Shown: positions 26,145 to 35,534, numbered from the stretch's first letter. The stretch: DNA of 64,000 bases from an uncultured Eubacteriales bacterium (GCA_900314795.1 OMWP01000010.1:1-64000), one strand, 5' to 3'. Notes: generated from the letters alone by a model not told the origin. Numbers and translations are program-made.

Positions 26145-27203
26145 ATGAAGATCAAAAAATTATTCTATTTCAGAAAAATAATCGTCATAATTCCGATTGC
26201 TGTCGGATGTGTGATCTGCTTGAAATATACACAGGAATGTGCCGACGGCATCAAAAAAGGGATCCTTTTCTGCATCGAGGTACTGGTGCCGTCGCTGTAT
26301 GCGTTCATGGCATTATCATCAGCGGTGATCCGCAGCGGCGTTGCCGTATCGCTCACAAAACCACTCGGAAAACTATCAAGATTTCTGTTCCGACTACCGC
26401 CGTCGGGATCAGCAGTCATCCTGTTGAGTATCCTCGGCGGCTATCCTGTCGGCGCTCGATGCTCGGCTATGCTCTTTGAGCAACGCAGTATCAGCCGCTC
26501 GGACGCGGAAAAGGCCGCCAATATCGCCGTATGCGCCGGTCCGGGATTTCTGATCAATTATATCGGAAGTGCTTTACTGGGCAACCGTCAGCTCGGGATC
26601 ATCCTGTTATGCGCCGAGATCACGGGAGTAGTGGTGACGGGTGTGATCGTGGGAAGGACGATGCGCTCGGCTCCCCTGCCCCATCCGCATCATACGACCG
26701 AGAATCCGTCACACAATCTGTTGATCGCATCCGTCACCGACGCATCGCGTGCGACCTTCCACATGTGCGGGATGGTGGTGATCTGCACAGCGATGATCGC
26801 AGTGATCGAAAAGATATCGCCCGATGAAAGAATCACGGATATCGCATCCGCTATCATTGAGATCACCGAAGGATGCCACAGGATGTGCGGGAGCTATCCG
26901 CTGTATCTGATCGCGTTCTTCATCGGATTCGGCGGGATCTCGGTACATTTGCAGGCGTATTCCGGGATGGGAGATCTGCACATCAACAAAGGATTATTTT
27001 TCCTATTTAGAATCATACAAGGAATAATCACTGCCGCCGCAGCATATAGTTATCTTATGATTTTTCCGGTGGATCAAGGGGTGTTCAACTCGACCGACAC
27101 AGAGTTGACTGTTGCCAAATCCGCTACGCTGGCAGGATCGGCGGCATTGGTGCTCAGCTCACTCTGCTTCATCGGATCGATACATCGGCGCAGGGAGCAG
27201 TAA
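26145..27203 (+). CDS. YlbJ-like sporulation integral membrane protein
   Basis: Multi-pass membrane protein of 352 residues similar to the SpoIIM-independent sporulation protein YlbJ and nucleoside-recognition (Gate) domain proteins. Visible landmarks are GVLPSLYAF-like (EVLVPSLYAFMALS), the Gate signature LSILGGYPVGARCSA, CAGPGFLINYIGS and the late GFGGISVHLQ block. About eight helices are seen. The start ATG at 26145 is chosen for GGTGAG four bases upstream; earlier ATGs lack a signal. It faces away from yqfC-yqfD and together they form a sporulation cluster. Confidence 0.85.
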   Translation: MKIKKLFYFRKIIVIIPIAVGCVICLKYTQECADGIKKGILFCIEVLVPSLYAFMALSSAVIRSGVAVSLTKPLGKLSRFLFRLPPSGSAVILLSILGGYPVGARCSAMLFEQRSISRSDAEKAANIAVCAGPGFLINYIGSALLGNRQLGIILLCAEITGVVVTGVIVGRTMRSAPLPHPHHTTENPSHNLLIASVTDASRATFHMCGMVVICTAMIAVIEKISPDERITDIASAIIEITEGCHRMCGSYPLYLIAFFIGFGGISVHLQAYSGMGDLHINKGLFFLFRIIQGIITAAAAYSYLMIFPVDQGVFNSTDTELTVAKSATLAGSAALVLSSLCFIGSIHRRREQ

Positions 27204-27207
27204 AATA

Positions 27208-27239
27208 GATGCGGGAGGAGCAAGCCCCTCCCCTACAGT
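27208..27239. repeat. Family B palindrome upstream of asnB
   Basis: GCGGGAGGAGCAAGCCCCTC CCCTACAG type palindrome between ylbJ-like and asnB. Confidence 0.75.
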
Positions 27240-27259
27240 ATGATTATTGGAGGTAACAT

Positions 27260-29134
27260 ATGTGCGGAATCGCAGGCTGGCTGGATCAAACAGCCGATCT
27301 CAATGAAAAGAAAGATGAATGTTGGAAGATGTCGGAGAGTCTGAAGCGACGCGGCCCCGATGAACACGGCGAGTACATCCGCCGTCACGCGGCACTGCTT
27401 CATCGAAGGCTGAGCGTCATTGATCCCGAGAACGGTCAACAGCCTATGAGTACGCTGTACGAGGGCGAGAAGTACACCATCGTCTACAACGGCGAGCTGT
27501 ACAATACCGATGAACTGCGGGATGAGCTGAAAGCGGCGGGCTTCGGGTTCGGCACGCACAGCGATACAGAGGTGCTGCTCAAGGCGTACTGCTACTATAA
27601 AGAAGCGTGCGCCGAGAAGCTCAACGGGATCTTTGCCTTTGCGGTGTATGAGGAAAACTCGGGCAGGCTCTTTCTCTGCCGCGACCGAGTCGGCGTCAAG
27701 CCGCTGTTTTACCACACCTATCGTGACGGTATTGTGTTCGGTTCAGAGATCAAGGCGATCTTCCACAGCGGGATGATCGCGCCGCAGGTGGATGAAGAAG
27801 GGCTGTATGAGCTGTTCTTCCTCGCTCCCGCGAGAACACCGGGCAACGGGATCTTCAAGGGGATCCATGAGCTTCTGCCCGGCGAATACGCGGTATATGA
27901 GAACGGCGAGTTGCAAAAATACCGCTACTATCGGCTCACGGCACATCCGCATGAGGACAGCGAAGCGCAGACGATCGAGAGGATGCGGCACCTGCTGACA
28001 GACGCGATCGAGCGGCAGTTGGTGTCCGATGTGCCGATGTGCTTCTTTCTGTCGGGCGGACTGGATTCAAGCATCATCTGTCAGACAGCTTCAAATTATT
28101 ATAACAGACGATCGGATCTGCTTCCGACATCAACGCGCCCTCTCGGTGAACGGTACGCGATCGACACCTATTCCGTCGAGTATGCGGACAATCGAAAGTA
28201 TTTTACCAAGACGCTGTTCCAGCCGAACGCCGATTTTGAATTTATCGACTTGATGGTACGGAGCACGGGCTCGCATCACCATGAGATCATCCTCGATAAC
28301 AAAGAGGTTCTCGAAGCGCTTTATCCCTCCGTCATAGCGCGTGATCTGCCCGGGTATGTCGACATCGACTCTTCCCTGTTGCTCTTCTGCAAGGAGATCA
28401 AAAAGGATTTTACCGTCGCGTTATCAGGTGAATGTGCCGACGAGCTGTTCGGCGGTTATCCGTGGTATCATAATCACGATATTCTTTTTGAGGACTGCTT
28501 CCCGTGGTCGAGAGAGCAAGCTATCCGCCGCAGCATCCTAAAGGACGGCATATTGCCAAAGGGTGAAAGCTATGTGCGGCAGCGGTATCTCGACACGATC
28601 CATGCGGTGGACAGTCTGCCGCAGGACAGCAAGATCGACAGACGGATGCGCGAGATGTTCGCCCTCAACTACTACTGGTTTATGCAATGCTTATTGGAGC
28701 GCAAGGATCGGTGCTCCATGTACTCGGGGCTCGAGGTCAGAGTGCCGTTCTGCGATTACAGGCTGATCGACTACGCCTACAACATGCCGTGGCAGCTCAA
28801 AGCCTACGGCGGCAGAGAGAAGGGCATCATCCGCAAGGCGTTTGAGGATATTTTACCGAGGGACATCGTCTATCGTAAAAAGAGCCCCTACCCCAAAACG
28901 CACAACCCGATCTATCAAAAACTGTGCGCGGAGAAAGTCGAAAGGATTCTCAACGATCCGACGCGGCGCATCAATGAGCTGATCGACTCAGACGGTGTTC
29001 GCGCGATCATAGAGCATCCCGAAAAGGTCACCTCACCATGGTACGGACAGCTCATGAAAGCGCCGCAGATACTGGCATACATCATCGAGATCGACTACTG
29101 GCTCGAGGAATACCATGTTAAAATCGATATGTGA
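27260..29134 (+). CDS. asnB: Asparagine synthetase, glutamine-hydrolysing
   Basis: Makes asparagine from aspartate, ATP and glutamine. The 624-residue protein begins MCGIAGWLDQ, so Cys2 is the glutaminase nucleophile. The class II amidotransferase domain includes RRGPDEHG and YNGELYNTDELR. The synthetase domain carries the PP-loop FFLSGGLDSSIIC at about residue 263 and SGECADELFGGYP at about 393. GGAGG at 27249 sets the start. The protein is slightly longer than the E. coli enzyme because of an insertion around residues 278-300. Stand-alone gene with no T-box visible. Confidence 0.95.
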   Translation: MCGIAGWLDQTADLNEKKDECWKMSESLKRRGPDEHGEYIRRHAALLHRRLSVIDPENGQQPMSTLYEGEKYTIVYNGELYNTDELRDELKAAGFGFGTHSDTEVLLKAYCYYKEACAEKLNGIFAFAVYEENSGRLFLCRDRVGVKPLFYHTYRDGIVFGSEIKAIFHSGMIAPQVDEEGLYELFFLAPARTPGNGIFKGIHELLPGEYAVYENGELQKYRYYRLTAHPHEDSEAQTIERMRHLLTDAIERQLVSDVPMCFFLSGGLDSSIICQTASNYYNRRSDLLPTSTRPLGERYAIDTYSVEYADNRKYFTKTLFQPNADFEFIDLMVRSTGSHHHEIILDNKEVLEALYPSVIARDLPGYVDIDSSLLLFCKEIKKDFTVALSGECADELFGGYPWYHNHDILFEDCFPWSREQAIRRSILKDGILPKGESYVRQRYLDTIHAVDSLPQDSKIDRRMREMFALNYYWFMQCLLERKDRCSMYSGLEVRVPFCDYRLIDYAYNMPWQLKAYGGREKGIIRKAFEDILPRDIVYRKKSPYPKTHNPIYQKLCAEKVERILNDPTRRINELIDSDGVRAIIEHPEKVTSPWYGQLMKAPQILAYIIEIDYWLEEYHVKIDM

Positions 29135-29495
29135 TTATGACCGTATGGGTAATTTGATTCATTCGGAAGTGTTATCGTGTGTTTGTAGGGGAGCGGCTTG
29201 CTGCTCCCGCGATACAACTTTTATTCATAGGAAGCCTCAATTGGGTAGTAGTGTCGTTTGCTTCGCACGAATCTGCATTTAATCAGTAGTGTTTCGGGAG
29301 GAGCAAGCCCCTCCCCTACAGATTCTCCCACTCAAGGCTCTCAACGATTACAGTGCTGTAACAATCGCAGAAAAAACGCACGATTTCAAAGAATTATCAT
29401 AGAATGTTAATAGATTAGTCATTTTTTGTTCTAAATAGCGACACAAACAGTTGTTATGATAGAGTCAACATCAAATGACGAAAGGAAGTGGCGGA
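29135..29495. other. Non-coding stretch with two family B palindromes
   Basis: Between asnB and the PAP2 gene. It contains family B palindromes at about 29187-29213 and 29298-29321 and, near the end, an extended -10 like TGTTATGAT at 29448-29456 that could start the PAP2 transcript. No gene or RNA seen. Confidence 0.6.
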
Positions 29496-29999
29496 ATGAA
29501 AGGCGAAAGCTATAAGAATGTAAACGCGTATTTTTCACAGACAAAAGCGCGCAATACCACCATCAAGGCATTACATGATATTCTGCCGCTCGTGATGTAT
29601 ATCTTCTATCCGATCCAGCTGTTAACACTGGCGATCAACGAGGGCATCGGCAGTGAGCTGTTCCTGAAATTCACACTCATTCCCCTATGTACGCTGATCC
29701 TGATCTCCGTGCTGCGGCTGATCATCAACGCGAAGCGTCCGTATGAGGTGTATGATTACACGCCCGCGGTCAACAAGAACACTACGGGAAAGAGCTTTCC
29801 CTCACGCCATACCGTGAGCGCTTTCATCATCGCGATGGCGTTCCTCTATGTCAACACAAATCTCGGGATCATCATGCTGTGTCTGGCGACCGCGATTGGC
29901 TTGACGCGTATTCTGTCAGGCGTGCACTTCGTCCGCGACGTTGTAGGCGGCGCCGCGATCGGCATTTTCATCGGCATCATCGGATTCTTTATCTTTTGA
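29496..29999 (+). CDS. PAP2-family membrane phosphatase
   Basis: Integral-membrane phosphatase of 167 residues, type 2 phosphatidic acid phosphatase fold, acting on lipid phosphates or undecaprenyl pyrophosphate. All three signature parts are present: KRPYEVYD (motif C1, KxxxxxxRP-like), FPSRHTVSAF (C2, PSRH) and GVHFVRDVVGG (C3, SRxxxxxHxxxD-like with RILSGVHFVRD). Four to five helices. The ATG at 29496 has GGAAG nine bases upstream; the ATG at 29475 lacks a site. Exact substrate unknown. Confidence 0.88.
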   Translation: MKGESYKNVNAYFSQTKARNTTIKALHDILPLVMYIFYPIQLLTLAINEGIGSELFLKFTLIPLCTLILISVLRLIINAKRPYEVYDYTPAVNKNTTGKSFPSRHTVSAFIIAMAFLYVNTNLGIIMLCLATAIGLTRILSGVHFVRDVVGGAAIGIFIGIIGFFIF

Positions 30000-30069
30000 T
30001 AATCAATTAGTTGAGATTGCCACGTCGTTGAACACGCGTGTGCGCTCCTCGCAATAACAATATAATAAA

Positions 30070-30105
30070 GAAAAGCGTGGGCAGTTCATTTTGCTCACGC
30101 TTTTT
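30070..30105. terminator. Bidirectional terminator between PAP2 and YbhN-like genes
   Basis: AAAGCGTG...CACGCTTTTT hairpin lies between two convergent genes and has A/T tracts on both sides. A family A repeat lies just before it (30007-30061). Confidence 0.75.
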
Positions 30106-30106
30106 G

Positions 30107-31216
30107 TTATGATGCTGTTTTCTTCCCTTTTCTTTTCGGCTCGATAAAATGGACGATGATATGGTGCACCAGCGTCACGATCCCCGCAAAGATAAAGCTG
30201 ATATAGAAGTTGATACCTCGGGTGATGACCATCGTGGAATTGAGTAATACCACATTACTGATGACCATTTTGAACACGCTGTTGAAGATCGCTTCACTCG
30301 CGCCGACCGCTCCGGGAAGCGGAATACAATAGGAACCGAACCAACAGAACGCCTCAAGCGCATAGATATCGATGACATTGATCTTCACACCGGCAAGCTC
30401 CGGGATGTTGTACAGTGCACCGTAAAACACCAGTACGCCGATGGAGATATAGGTGATTCGCTCAGCGAAATTGAGCAGGAACGATCCGACCAGCGCCTTT
30501 TTATCATGATTGAGGAGCTTGATCGAATTTTTGAAACGCTTGACGGAAGCATCGATGCGTCCGAGATACTCTTCCCTATCCTTGATGATGCGGAAGAACG
30601 CACCGATCTTGACGAGCCATGTGGCGATCTTCATGACCGTTTTCTCAGACACCATGATGATCACGTACACAGAGAGGAACAAGAGCTGTACAAGCAACCC
30701 GATGACGATACAGACCTTGACGATCCATGAATCGATGTTGAAGAACAGGTTTGGTCTGACGATGAAAGTGACCAAAGCCAACGCCATCAATGACGCGGTA
30801 TACATCAGGAGATTGACGGATAAAATCGCCGTGGTGTGCGAGATCGGGATCTCGTCCTTGACCATATAATATGCCGAGGCGGGTTGTCCGCCTGTAGCCG
30901 AGGGTGTGATCGCCGAAAAATAGATATCAGCCGCGGCATAAGAGTAGTTCTTTAAGGGCCCCTTTTTATAGCCCAGCGCGCGTGACAGAACACCGATACT
31001 CATACCCTTGAAGCCGATATTCATCACCATGCAGAATATTGCGCCGAGCAAGAACGGCCAATGGATCTTGCTGACAAATTCGCCCAGTGATTGCAGCGAG
31101 AATCCGTCGTTGTTATGGAAGATGATGAAGAAGGTGAATCCGATCAGCAACAACAAAACAGCGACATTGATCAACTGCTTCTTCAAACTGGGCTTTTTTG
31201 TTTGCATCGGACACAC
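30107..31216 (-). CDS. YbhN/MprF-like flippase-domain membrane protein (UPF0104)
   Basis: Polytopic membrane protein of 369 residues from the lysylphosphatidylglycerol synthase transmembrane / UPF0104 family. About eight helices. Conserved family blocks are SAITPSATGGQPASAYYM (about 103-120) and YCIPLPGAVGASEAIF (about 302-317), which line the presumed lipid pathway. There is no catalytic aminoacyl-transferase domain, so it is not a full MprF. The role is likely lipid or isoprenoid-linked transport, unproven. Monocistronic; the ATG has GGAGGTG upstream. Confidence 0.85.
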   Translation of the reverse strand: MCPMQTKKPSLKKQLINVAVLLLLIGFTFFIIFHNNDGFSLQSLGEFVSKIHWPFLLGAIFCMVMNIGFKGMSIGVLSRALGYKKGPLKNYSYAAADIYFSAITPSATGGQPASAYYMVKDEIPISHTTAILSVNLLMYTASLMALALVTFIVRPNLFFNIDSWIVKVCIVIGLLVQLLFLSVYVIIMVSEKTVMKIATWLVKIGAFFRIIKDREEYLGRIDASVKRFKNSIKLLNHDKKALVGSFLLNFAERITYISIGVLVFYGALYNIPELAGVKINVIDIYALEAFCWFGSYCIPLPGAVGASEAIFNSVFKMVISNVVLLNSTMVITRGINFYISFIFAGIVTLVHHIIVHFIEPKRKGKKTAS

Positions 31217-31387
31217 CTCCTTTGCCGCGTGCGACAGTGATCTTATGACTGTGTCACAGTGACGAAGCAGTCAGCCACAGTGTAAGCACAATCACTCATT
31301 GCGTTTCTATATATTTTACCTTAAAACGCCGCAAAGGTCAAGTTACAATAAATGCATACCCATATCATTACGGTGAATAATATTCCT

Positions 31388-31870
31388 ATGACGATACGGG
31401 AATTACTCAGTGAAAATAGAATCGAGATCGGCGCGGAGCTGTACTCTAAGGATGAAGCGCTGGATGAGCTGATCCGCCTGCAAAAGAAGGGCGGCACGAT
31501 CCATAATCCGAGGGCATTGAAGCGAGAGATCGTGGAGCGTGAGCGCAAGGGCAATACCGCCGCGGGATGCAGGATCGCGATCCCCGACGTAGCGCACAGC
31601 GGCTCGGCAAAAACCGCGATCAGCGCGGTCACGGTCAAGGATGGAATCGATTACGGCGCACCCGACAAGCGCAAGGTCAAGCTCCTCTTTATGATTGCGG
31701 GAAAAAGCGGGAGTGATGAGCATCAAAGGGTCAAAGAGCAGCTGCTAAGGCTGTTGTCCGACCCTGCCTTTACCGCACAATTATGCGCGGCTCCCGATCA
31801 AAAGTCATTCTTAGCCTTGATCGATCGCAAAGAGAATAAGCAACCGAGAATAAATCCGAACACGCTGTAA
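31388..31870 (+). CDS. PTS EIIA (fructose/nitrogen type) homologue without the usual active-site His
   Basis: A 160-residue protein of the PTS EIIA type 2 / PtsN fold (MTIRELLSENRIEIG start as in relatives, GCRIAIPD block, FMIAGKSGSDEHQRV block). The phosphoacceptor normally reads IAIPH; here the position is Asp (IAIPDVAHS), and a His occurs three residues later. The second conserved His (DEHQ) is kept. The last nine residues (QPRINPNTL) are encoded by the left end of an inverted-repeat element, so the original C terminus was replaced. The start is uncertain: ATG 31388 is chosen by homology, and ATG 31352 is possible. Confidence 0.7.
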   Translation: MTIRELLSENRIEIGAELYSKDEALDELIRLQKKGGTIHNPRALKREIVERERKGNTAAGCRIAIPDVAHSGSAKTAISAVTVKDGIDYGAPDKRKVKLLFMIAGKSGSDEHQRVKEQLLRLLSDPAFTAQLCAAPDQKSFLALIDRKENKQPRINPNTL

Positions 31871-32102
31871 ATGACAATATTTCGGAATAATTCGGCTTAT
31901 CAATCTTGGCAGGCGCCAGCGCGTCCTCGCGGGCTGCGCTTATTGGTAACGGTCAGGTATGACCGTTACCGTATCGCTTCGCCGCTCGTCCTTTCCCCAA
32001 AAAGCAGGCTTTTTGGGACCCTGACGGGTTCGCGAGGATTTTAACAAAGAGCGGGCGGAAATATGCCCGTCAAAACCGGGTTCGGATTTGTTCTCGGTTG
32101 CT
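31839..32102. mobile_element. MITE-like element inserted in the 3' end of the EIIA-like gene
   Basis: A 264-base element between TA dinucleotides (31837-31838, 32103-32104). Left end AGCAACCGAGAATAAATCCG and reverse-complemented right end AGCAACCGAGAACAAATCCG continue to match for about 22 bases with one difference. The interior has hairpins GGTAACGGTCA / TGACCGTTACC and CCCAAAAAGC / GCTTTTTGGG and the motif CAGGCGCCAGC, which is shared with the element at 21471-21670. No transposase frame. Confidence 0.75.
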
Positions 32103-32116
32103 TAAGCATGCAAAAC

Positions 32117-32153
32117 AGCCGCTGCGGTAACGTCCGCAACGGCTGACTTTTTG
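32117..32153 (+). terminator. Terminator downstream of the MITE-like element
   Basis: AGCCGCTGCGG / CCGCAACGGCT stem followed by GACTTTTTG. It probably serves the EIIA-like gene, and on the other strand the amidohydrolase gene. Confidence 0.7.
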
Positions 32154-32173
32154 AACAATATTCGAAATTAGAA

Positions 32174-32983
32174 TTATATTGATAAACCATAAAGCTTCTT
32201 GGCATTCTCGCTGAGGATCAGCTTCATCTCGTCATCGGAAAGTCCGAGGTTGAAGAACATCTCCAGTTCGTCCTTGGGATGCCACATCGGGTAGTCCGTG
32301 CCGAACAGCACCCTGTCAGCACCGTAACGGCGGATGATCTCTGCTGTTTTGTCGAGCGGTACCCACGCCATCGTAGAGGAACAGTCAACATAGAGATTCG
32401 GCGTGCCCGCAAGCGCTAAGCTCGCTTCTTCCCAGAGTGACCAGCCGCCCATATGCGCGCCGATGATGGTCAGGTTGGTGTAGGTCTCCAGAATCGGGAT
32501 CAGACGATTCGTGTTGGAGAAATCATAGCGCTTATCGCCGGTGTGCATGAGGATCGGCAGACCGAATTCCTCGCACAGCTCATAGATTTTCAGACAGCGA
32601 TAATCATCGATCTTGAACTGCTGGATATCGGGATGGAGCTTGACGCCCTTTAACCCTAAATCTACTAAGTGCTGTACATCCGCGCGCTGATCCTCGCTGT
32701 CGGGATGGAGCGTGCCCAGACCCGTGAGCTTACCATTTGAGCTTTTGACAGTATCGGCAATGAAATGATTGATGGACTGCACCTGCTTGGGGGTCGTCGC
32801 GACAGACTGCACCAAAGCATGATCGATACCAACGTCAGCGTTGATTTTCAAAAGACTGCGCGCAGTCCCGTCACACTTGGCGACGGTGTCATAAAAGGTA
32901 TCGGTGCCCGCGACCGCCTTTGCGGCGATCTTCTCGGGATAGATATGGCAGTGGGAGTCGATGATCGTAAATCCGTTTCTCAT
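32174..32983 (-). CDS. Amidohydrolase family 2 (TIM-barrel) protein
   Basis: Metal-dependent hydrolase or decarboxylase of 269 residues, amidohydrolase-related family 2 (ACMSD-like). The N-terminal metal motif is IDSHCHIYPEK, with GVKLHPDIQQF, LPILMHTGDK, IIGAHMGG and LFGTDYPMW (the last aspartate) following in the usual order. So the metal site is intact. The start overlaps the stop of the upstream ligase fusion gene by four bases, which places both in one pathway. Likely cytoplasmic. Reaction unknown. Confidence 0.82.
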   Translation of the reverse strand: MRNGFTIIDSHCHIYPEKIAAKAVAGTDTFYDTVAKCDGTARSLLKINADVGIDHALVQSVATTPKQVQSINHFIADTVKSSNGKLTGLGTLHPDSEDQRADVQHLVDLGLKGVKLHPDIQQFKIDDYRCLKIYELCEEFGLPILMHTGDKRYDFSNTNRLIPILETYTNLTIIGAHMGGWSLWEEASLALAGTPNLYVDCSSTMAWVPLDKTAEIIRRYGADRVLFGTDYPMWHPKDELEMFFNLGLSDDEMKLILSENAKKLYGLSI

Positions 32984-35505
32984 GCCGTCACCACGCTGTT
33001 TGCCTTATGCAGACCGAGCTTTTCAACCGCGTCCTCACGCATTTTGTACTTGAGGATCTTACCCGCGGCGTTCATCGGGAAGCTGTCGACAAAGTCAATA
33101 TAACGCGGTACCTTATGACGCGCCATGTTCGCGGCGATATAATCCTTCATCTCCTGCTCGGTCATGGTCTCACCCTCCTTGAGGATGATGCACGCCATGA
33201 TCTCTTCGCCGTAGTTTTCATCGGGAACGCCGATGACCTGTACATCGGAGACCTTGGGATTGGTGTAGATGAATTCTTCGATCTCTTTGGGATAGATATT
33301 CTCACCACCGCGGATGATCATATCCTTCAGACGACCGGTGATCTTATAATAGCCGTCCTCAGTCTTGCAGGCAAGGTCACCTGTATGGAGCCAGCCATCC
33401 TTATCGATAGCCTCGGCAGTCTCCTTGGGCATCTTATAATAGCCCTTCATGATATTATAACCGCGCGCAAGGAACTCACCGTTGACGTTCGGAGGACACT
33501 CCTCCCCTGTCTCGGGATCGACGATCTTGCACTCGATCTCGGGCAGTTCCTTTCCGACAGTGTTGACGCGCACTTCGATGCTGTCCTCGGTCGAGCTCAT
33601 GGTACAACCCGGAGAAGCCTCGGTCTGACCGTAGACGATGGTGATCTCGGTCATGTGCATCTTGTCGACGACCTCGCGCATCTTATCGATCGGACAGGGG
33701 GAACCCGCCATGATACCTGTGCGCATATAGGAGAAGTCGGTTTTCGGGAAATCAGGATGCTCCAAGAGAGAGATGAACATCGTGGGAACGCCGTGGAAGG
33801 CGGTGATATGCTCGTTGTTGATGCACGCCAATGCAGGCTTGGGGCTAAAATACGGCAGAGGCAGGACGGTAGCGCCGTGGGTCATGGAGGCGGTCATCGC
33901 CAGTACCATGCCAAAGCAATGGAACATAGGCACCTGGATCATCATGCGGTCGGCAGTGGAAAGATCCATGCGGTCGCCGATATTCTTACCGTTGTTGACG
34001 ATATTGTAGTGGGTCAGCATGACGCCCTTGGGGAAGCCGGTGGTACCCGAGGTGTACTGCATGTTGCACACATCGTCCTTATCCACCTGCGCCGCCATGC
34101 GATAAACCTCGCTCTTCGGCGTTTTGGCGGCATATCCCATCGCCTTTTCCCAGGTCAGACAGCCCTTCTGCTCAAAGCCGACGGTGATGACGTTGCGAAG
34201 GAACGGCAGGCGCTTTGCGTGGAGCTGTTCTCCCTCTTTGACATGTTCGAGCTCGGGACACAGACGGGCGATGATCTCGCCGTAGCTGGTGTCCTTCGCA
34301 CCCTGCGTGATGATCAGCGTATGGGTATCGCTCTGTTTGAGCAGATACTCCGCCTCGTGGATCTTATAGGCGGTGTTGACGGTGACCAGTACCGCGCCGA
34401 GCTTGACGGTCGCCCAGAAAGCGATATACCACTGCGGCACGTTACTCGCCCATACCGCAACATGAGAGCCCGCCTTGACGCCCAGTGAGATCAATACACG
34501 GGCGAATTCATCGACGTCGTCACGGAACTCGGTATAGGTGCGGGTGTAGTCGAGAGAGGTGTATTTGAACGCGAGCTGATCGGGGAACTCCTCGACCATG
34601 CGGTCAAGCACATCGGAGAAGGTCGCGTCGATCAGCGTTTCTTTTTTCCAGACGAACTTACCGGTGTGGCGGTTATTCCAGTACAGCGCGGATTCATTCT
34701 TGGAGGTATCGGCGAACTGCTTCATGAAGCTGATAAACTGGGCGAAGATGATATCCATATCATCCAGATCTGGCTCCCAGGTGGGATCCCACACCAGCGA
34801 GATAAAGCCGTCGTAGTTGACGGAGCGCAGCGCCTTCATCGTCTCGGTGATGGGCAGATCGCCCTCGCCGACCAAGCGGTATTCAATGCCGTCGTCAGTC
34901 TTGACAGCGTCGTTGAGGTGAACATGACGGACATACGCGCCGAGATTAGAGATGATCTTGGCGGGGCTCTCCCCTACGGTGAAGTAGGCGGCGGACATAT
35001 TCCACAGCGCCGCGACATAGTCGGACGCGAAGTATTCGAGCGTATCGCGCAGAAGCGCGGTATCCGCATACAGACCGCGGGTCTCGATCAAAAGCGAGAT
35101 CTTATCCTTCTCAGCGTCGGGCAGAATGGTCTCGATCAAGTGCTTTGCATTATTGACCGCCTTGTCTACATCCTCATGCGCTTCCGCACGCAGGCGGATG
35201 TTGGGGATACGCAGATTGGCGGCGATCCGCATACAGCGCTCGATCTCGGCGAATGCGGCATCGAACTGATTTTCGTCAGCAATATCGTTGATCACGTCGA
35301 TACAAGGCAAGCTCAGGTTGCGGTCGTATAGCATGCGTAATGTCGCCGCGGCGGAATAATCCTGGAATACGCCGCTCTTCTCTGAGAACGCGGCATTATC
35401 AATATTATGGGGCTCGATGCCCTCGAATTTGAAATACTCGGCGGCTGAGCAAAATTCTTCAAAAGAAATATCATGCCAGCCTTTGGTAGAGAATGAAAAT
35501 TTCAT
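32980..35505 (-). CDS. Fusion: TIM-barrel (xylose isomerase-like) domain plus acyl-CoA synthetase
   Basis: An 841-residue two-domain protein. Residues 1-270 match the sugar-phosphate isomerase/epimerase (AP endonuclease 2-like) TIM barrel: MKFSFSTKGWHDISFEEFC, IRLRAEAHEDV, LLIETRGLYADT, HVHLNDAVK. Residues 280-835 form an AMP-binding acyl-CoA synthetase with the P-loop YTSGTTGFPKGVMLTH (about 498), VYGQTEASPG, GWLHTGDLA and the C-terminal lysine region AAGKILKYKMRE. Both parts appear complete in one frame with no sign of frameshift. The amidohydrolase gene overlaps downstream. The acyl substrate is unknown. The neighbourhood (LeuA-like, IlvE, 2-oxoacid oxidoreductase) points to branched or aryl acids. 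Confidence 0.85.
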   Translation of the reverse strand: MKFSFSTKGWHDISFEEFCSAAEYFKFEGIEPHNIDNAAFSEKSGVFQDYSAAATLRMLYDRNLSLPCIDVINDIADENQFDAAFAEIERCMRIAANLRIPNIRLRAEAHEDVDKAVNNAKHLIETILPDAEKDKISLLIETRGLYADTALLRDTLEYFASDYVAALWNMSAAYFTVGESPAKIISNLGAYVRHVHLNDAVKTDDGIEYRLVGEGDLPITETMKALRSVNYDGFISLVWDPTWEPDLDDMDIIFAQFISFMKQFADTSKNESALYWNNRHTGKFVWKKETLIDATFSDVLDRMVEEFPDQLAFKYTSLDYTRTYTEFRDDVDEFARVLISLGVKAGSHVAVWASNVPQWYIAFWATVKLGAVLVTVNTAYKIHEAEYLLKQSDTHTLIITQGAKDTSYGEIIARLCPELEHVKEGEQLHAKRLPFLRNVITVGFEQKGCLTWEKAMGYAAKTPKSEVYRMAAQVDKDDVCNMQYTSGTTGFPKGVMLTHYNIVNNGKNIGDRMDLSTADRMMIQVPMFHCFGMVLAMTASMTHGATVLPLPYFSPKPALACINNEHITAFHGVPTMFISLLEHPDFPKTDFSYMRTGIMAGSPCPIDKMREVVDKMHMTEITIVYGQTEASPGCTMSSTEDSIEVRVNTVGKELPEIECKIVDPETGEECPPNVNGEFLARGYNIMKGYYKMPKETAEAIDKDGWLHTGDLACKTEDGYYKITGRLKDMIIRGGENIYPKEIEEFIYTNPKVSDVQVIGVPDENYGEEIMACIILKEGETMTEQEMKDYIAANMARHKVPRYIDFVDSFPMNAAGKILKYKMREDAVEKLGLHKANSVVTA

Positions 35506-35534
35506 CGGTAATCACATACCTTTCGTCATAATTA

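Noticed and set aside
29135-29495. Possible small RNA or gene between asnB and PAP2
   Set aside because: Only palindromic repeats and a weak extended -10 are visible; no frame or structured RNA is recognised.
33007-34488. Long open frame (493 codons) on the plus strand
   Set aside because: It lies antisense to the TIM-barrel/ligase fusion, which has clear family motifs. The antisense product is rich in His, Asp and Arg with no recognisable domain, as expected from codon bias.
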